Under the pieces are notes generated by a model that saw only the letters and a list, made by a program, of their open reading frames with translations, had not been told where the DNA came from and did no database searches. A stretch of DNA of 64,000 nt from Streptomyces sp. NBC_01304 (GTDB lineage Bacteria > Actinomycetota > Actinomycetes > Streptomycetales > Streptomycetaceae), in the NCBI RefSeq assembly GCF_035975855.1, contig NZ_CP109055.1, positions 3,968,001-4,032,000 on the forward strand, given 5' to 3'. Each line of letters begins with the position of its first letter. Position 1 is the first letter of the stretch. Below are positions 61,760 through 64,000 of the stretch, piece by piece. Position numbers and translations under genes: made by a program.

Positions 61760-62203
61760 CTAGCCTCCGGTGCGGCCCGCTCGCTCGGTGTGGCCCGTCG
61801 GCTGCTCGCCGCCGAGGCCCGGGGTGCGGCCGCGCTCCCTCAACTGGGCGACGATCCGGACCAGTTCGGCCGGCTCGAAGGGCTTGGCGAGGAAGGCGTC
61901 CACGCCGACGTCCAGGCCGCTCTCCACCTCGTACTGCGTACAGGCACTGACGATCACCAGCGGCAGGTGCCGGGTGCGCGGGTCGGAGCGCAGGCGCGCG
62001 GCGGTGCGCAGGCCGTCGAGGCGGGGCATGACCACGTCGAGGGTGACGACATCGGGGCTGACCTGATGGATGACTTCCAGACACTCGACACCATCAGCCG
62101 CGGTCACGACCTCGAAGCCCTCCAGCTCGAGGTTGACCCTGATCAGCTGCCGGATGACCTTGTTGTCGTCCACAACAAGCACCCGGCCGGACGCCCCTGG
62201 CAC
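61760..62203 (-). CDS. Stand-alone response regulator receiver protein
   Basis: A 147-residue single-domain receiver. GTG 62203 (PGASGRVLVVDDNKVIRQL) starts it. Acid pocket VDDNK, phospho-Asp in VVTLDVVMPRLDGLRTA, Ser in LVIVSACTQYE and Lys in DAFLAKPFEPAELV. There is no output domain, and no histidine kinase is nearby, so it may relay phosphate or bind a partner. It lies 89 bp upstream of nrtL. Confidence 0.9.
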   Translation of the reverse strand: MPGASGRVLVVDDNKVIRQLIRVNLELEGFEVVTAADGVECLEVIHQVSPDVVTLDVVMPRLDGLRTAARLRSDPRTRHLPLVIVSACTQYEVESGLDVGVDAFLAKPFEPAELVRIVAQLRERGRTPGLGGEQPTGHTERAGRTGG

Positions 62204-62311
62204 AACTCGAGAGTAGGTCCGCGCACACCGTCGCGTCCGGGTTTTCCCCACTTCCGCCCCCCGCGGGGTACGCGATCCGGCCGGGCCCGGGCTCATGCAC
62301 GCATCGCACGC

Positions 62312-62566
62312 ATGAGTGCGCGCAGCCGGCCGGCATCGAGTTCGTTGTCTTCCCTCAGGGCCGCGAGGACCTGGCGGAGCCTGGCCGGTGGGGGGTGGTG
62401 CCGAGGAAGTCGCGGGTCGCTGCAACTGCAGTCGATACGCCGCGAGATCACGGGCCCCGAGGCGGGCGAGCAGATGGCGGCCCTGATCCTGCGCATGCGC
62501 GGACTGCCGCCCGAAGAGGCTCGGGAGGTGGCTGGGCGGGCGCCGCCGGTGGGGAGTTCGGGGTGA
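62312..62566 (+). CDS. Uncertain small ORF or gene remnant
   Basis: An 84-residue frame. The second half (REITGPEAGEQMAALILRMR, GLPPEEAREVAGRA) has strong G/C third positions and helix-like character, but the first half does not. On the opposite strand 62293-62390 encodes a protein-like C-terminus (LRQVLAALREDNELDAGRLR ending LMRAMRA). The 406-bp stretch 62204-62609 may therefore hold a degraded or rearranged small gene. No function known. Confidence 0.3.
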   Translation: MSARSRPASSSLSSLRAARTWRSLAGGGWCRGSRGSLQLQSIRREITGPEAGEQMAALILRMRGLPPEEAREVAGRAPPVGSSG

Positions 62567-62609
62567 GCCGGCGGGCCTGCCGGCCCGCCTGCCAGGGACG
62601 CAGCGAGCC

Positions 62610-62819
62610 TCAGCGGCCGAAGAGTTGAGGGTACGAGCAGACCTCCAGCGGCTCACCCGGCCGGTCGGCCCACTGCCACCAGGCATGCCGCCCAGGACAC
62701 CTCCAGATGCCGCGGCAGGTGCGCTTGCCGTCTTCCTCGCGCACGCAGAGCACCAAACCGCCGGACCGCATGGGCCGAGCGCACTCAGGGCACGCGGGCG
62801 GGGACTCGGACGGAGGCAT
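62610..62819 (-). CDS. Small zinc-ribbon protein
   Basis: A 69-residue protein from ATG 62819 (MPPSESPPACPECARPMRSG). Four Cys (CPEC near residue 10, then C-x8-C in VLCVREEDGKRTC) plus CPGRH could hold zinc. It ends RPGEPLEVCSYPQLFGR. An upstream extension would read through the tRNA and is rejected. Unknown function; small Trp/Cys-rich proteins of this kind recur in Streptomyces. Confidence 0.65.
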   Translation of the reverse strand: MPPSESPPACPECARPMRSGGLVLCVREEDGKRTCRGIWRCPGRHAWWQWADRPGEPLEVCSYPQLFGR

Positions 62820-62868
62820 GAGCGCACCGTACTTTGCCGCCAGAGTCGGCCCGCACCGCGCATACACG

Positions 62869-62908
62869 AAGACCCCGCACTCAGCGTCTTCGCTGTTTAC
62901 GGGGTCTT
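62869..62908 (-). terminator. Hairpin downstream of tRNA-Arg
   Basis: AAGACCCCG (62869-62877) pairs with CGGGGTCTT (62900-62908), with a nested AGCG-TCTT-CGCT stem. It starts 18 bp past the tRNA 3' end. No U-run is present. Confidence 0.6.
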
Positions 62909-62925
62909 GGGCACTTGCTGCGAAG

Positions 62926-62997
62926 TGCCCCCGGCAGGATTCGAACCTGCGCACACGGCTCCGGAGGCCGTTGCTCTATCCCCTGAGCTACGGGGGC
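62926..62997 (-). tRNA. tRNA-Arg (anticodon CCG)
   Basis: A 72-nt cloverleaf: acceptor GCCCCCG/CGGGGGC, D stem GCTC/GAGC, anticodon stem ACGGC/GCCGT with loop CTCCGGA (anticodon CCG), T stem GCAGG/CCTGC with TTCGAAT loop, discriminator A. CCA is not encoded. It reads CGG, a common Arg codon here. Such tRNA-Arg genes are used as attachment sites by actinobacterial integrative elements; no integrase is present here. Confidence 0.97.
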
Positions 62998-63079
62998 GTG
63001 TTCGTCGCGAATGAGTGGCGACGGGTAGAACCCTACCAGCTCGGAGGGGGTGCCCAGGAACAGGTATTTGGTGGGCGGA

Positions 63080-63451
63080 TCAGGGGGTGCGGACGTCCAT
63101 TCGGCGCACCTTGCCGTCGTCGCCGAAGGTGTAGACGTGTTCGACGGGCGACTCGGACCAGTGGTCGCCCGACTCGTCTCGCAGGCCCGGGAGGACCGTG
63201 GCGATGATGCGGTGCCCGTCGGGGTCGGGGCGCAGGGCTTCCAGGCGTACGAGGGGGTGCGTGACGGCGAACTGGCGGGCCCAGTAGGCCCGGACCTCCT
63301 CGTGGCCGTGGGCGCGGGTGTGGTCGAGGAGGTTGGGCCAGTTCACGTCGGGGGCGAGGGCGGCGGGGATCAGGGCGTCCAGGTCCTGGGCGTTGAAGGC
63401 CTCGTACATCTGCCGCAACAGGGCGGTCCGGGACGCCGGCAGGTTCGTCAT
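63080..63451 (-). CDS. SnoaL-like (NTF2-fold) protein
   Basis: A 123-residue protein from ATG 63451 (MTNLPASRTALLRQMYEAFN). It has the NTF2/SnoaL alpha+beta cone pattern: LRQMYEAFNAQDLDALIPAA, ALAPDVNWPNLLD, HEEVRAYWARQF and VEHVYTFGDDGKVRRMDVR. Family members are cyclases, isomerases or binding proteins. Without the substrate the role is open. No operon partner. Confidence 0.83.
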   Translation of the reverse strand: MTNLPASRTALLRQMYEAFNAQDLDALIPAALAPDVNWPNLLDHTRAHGHEEVRAYWARQFAVTHPLVRLEALRPDPDGHRIIATVLPGLRDESGDHWSESPVEHVYTFGDDGKVRRMDVRTP

Positions 63452-63518
63452 GTGCACAGCCCAGCACGCGCGCGTGCCGGGCATCGTGCGTTGCGTCGGG
63501 AGCGAACAGGCCGCTCGG

Positions 63519-63740
63519 TCAGAGTTTGTCCATGCCCGTGTACGGGCTGGCGATGCGGGCCTGGCGGGAGCCGAAGTCGACGAGGGTGGCGATGCCCTCT
63601 TCGATGCCGATGATCCTGCCCAGGCCGTACTGGTCGTGCGAGACGCGGTCGCCGAGGGCGAACTGCTTCACCGGCGGGACTACCGGTGCTTTGAAGGGGC
63701 TGGTGGCCAGGTGGCGCCGGGGCGCGGGTGACTTCGTCAT
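63519..63740 (-). CDS. Small CarD-like/SH3-like conserved protein
   Basis: A 73-residue protein from ATG 63740 (MTKSPAPRRHLATSPFKAPV). The C-terminal half (KQFALGDRVSHDQYGLGRII, GIEEGIATLVDFGSRQARIA) has the Tudor/SH3-like pattern of CarD and UvrD C-termini, where GDRVxHxxYGxG is the signature. It may bind RNA polymerase or nucleic acid. Unknown function. Confidence 0.75.
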   Translation of the reverse strand: MTKSPAPRRHLATSPFKAPVVPPVKQFALGDRVSHDQYGLGRIIGIEEGIATLVDFGSRQARIASPYTGMDKL

Positions 63741-63952
63741 TGACCTCAGTATGCGCCTCATCCGGGGTGTTCGGTCAGGGGCCGGAGCGGTGACGGGAGT
63801 GGATCTGTGTACGGGCAAGCATCTGTTCGTAAGGATTGGGGCGGAAATGTGGTGGTTTGCATGGGGGTGTTTTGGGCGTAAGGTTCCCGGGCGTCACCGA
63901 ACCGTGTCCATCCGGTCCGGCTGACGAGGCATGGCGGGAGGGGTGGCTCGGG

Positions 63953-64000
63953 TCAGGCCGACGCCCTCTTTTTGGCGGGAGTCTTCTTCGCCGACGCCTT
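63953..64000 (-). CDS. C-terminal end of a Lys/Ala-rich protein (partial)
   Basis: The last 15 codons of a minus-strand frame read KASAKKTPAKKRASA then stop. Such tails are typical of Streptomyces HU-type (HupS) or histone-like DNA-binding proteins. Only the tail is visible, so identity is open. Confidence 0.45.
   Translation of the reverse strand, partial: KASAKKTPAKKRASA

Noticed and set aside
61760-62863. Long N-terminal extension of the receiver protein (367 codons)
   Set aside because: The added part is Arg/Pro/Ala-rich shadow sequence across a gap and another gene; the receiver fold starts at GTG 62203.
62820-62954. N-terminal extension of the small zinc-ribbon protein
   Set aside because: The extension would translate part of the tRNA-Arg gene.

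Overview
The window is a chromosomal segment of a Streptomyces species. The evidence is very high G+C with strongly G/C-biased third codon positions, frequent GTG and TTG starts, and Streptomyces hallmark genes: the coiled-coil cytoskeletal pair scy-filP, the cslA-glxA tip-glycan pair, the MarR regulator resembling AbsC, nucS, SCO5389-type protein and the chiS-chiR-chiC chitinase locus. From about 5 kb to the right end the gene order matches, as far as I remember it, the S. coelicolor core region that runs backwards from about SCO5405 to SCO5346. The cslA-glxA end lies elsewhere in S. coelicolor, so the left few kb may mark a rearrangement.

Layout. 0-2 kb: glxA (partial) and cslA, minus strand. 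2.2-5 kb: a thiamine-binding MTH1187-family protein and a DUF3817 membrane protein, then three coupled AIM24-family genes. 5-8.6 kb: absC-like regulator, a two-component system and its presumed PepSY target. 8.6-11.4 kb: meaB, a thiolase and methylmalonyl-CoA epimerase (propionyl/methylmalonyl-CoA metabolism). 11.7-16.5 kb: scy and filP, polar-growth cytoskeleton. 16.6-20.9 kb: two paralogous ABC ATPase/permease pairs. 21-27 kb: a small zinc-ribbon-like protein, an LLM oxidoreductase, SCO5389-family protein, the mismatch endonuclease nucS, a large P-loop membrane protein and a STAS protein. 27.4-31.9 kb: 3-hydroxybutyryl-CoA dehydrogenase, TetR regulator, drug-type ABC exporter, a PduO-type cobalamin adenosyltransferase and a membrane protein. 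32-36 kb: ChiS/ChiR and a secreted GH18 chitinase behind a DasR-type operator/promoter. 36.2-44.6 kb: DUF2550 protein and the complete F-type ATP synthase operon atpIBEFHAGDC. 44.9-51.6 kb: wecA/tagO-like transferase, a divergent serine hydroxymethyltransferase, a low-molecular-weight phosphatase, the tsaC/sua5 protein, prmC, prfA and rpmE. 51.7-61.7 kb: an LCP protein, rho, and thrB, thrC, hom, lysA and nrtL (aspartate-family amino acids). 61.8-64 kb: a stand-alone receiver protein, small proteins and tRNA-Arg(CCG).

Regulation readable from the sequence: sigma-R type promoters (GGGAAT, 18-19 bp, GTT) ahead of rpmE and rho; a near-consensus Rex operator ahead of atpI; overlapping DasR-like boxes and a -35/-10 promoter ahead of chiC; phased TTCAGG boxes between the two-component system and the PepSY gene; a probably leaderless absC promoter.

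The most distinctive non-gene structure is a dispersed, nested inverted-repeat element present three times (about 8.5, 36.1 and 47.8 kb). Its long perfect inner palindrome carries a compensated base change between copies. A second theme is short tandem duplication at gene 3' ends, in three cases including the stop codon. I found no biosynthetic gene cluster, prophage, transposase or CRISPR array.
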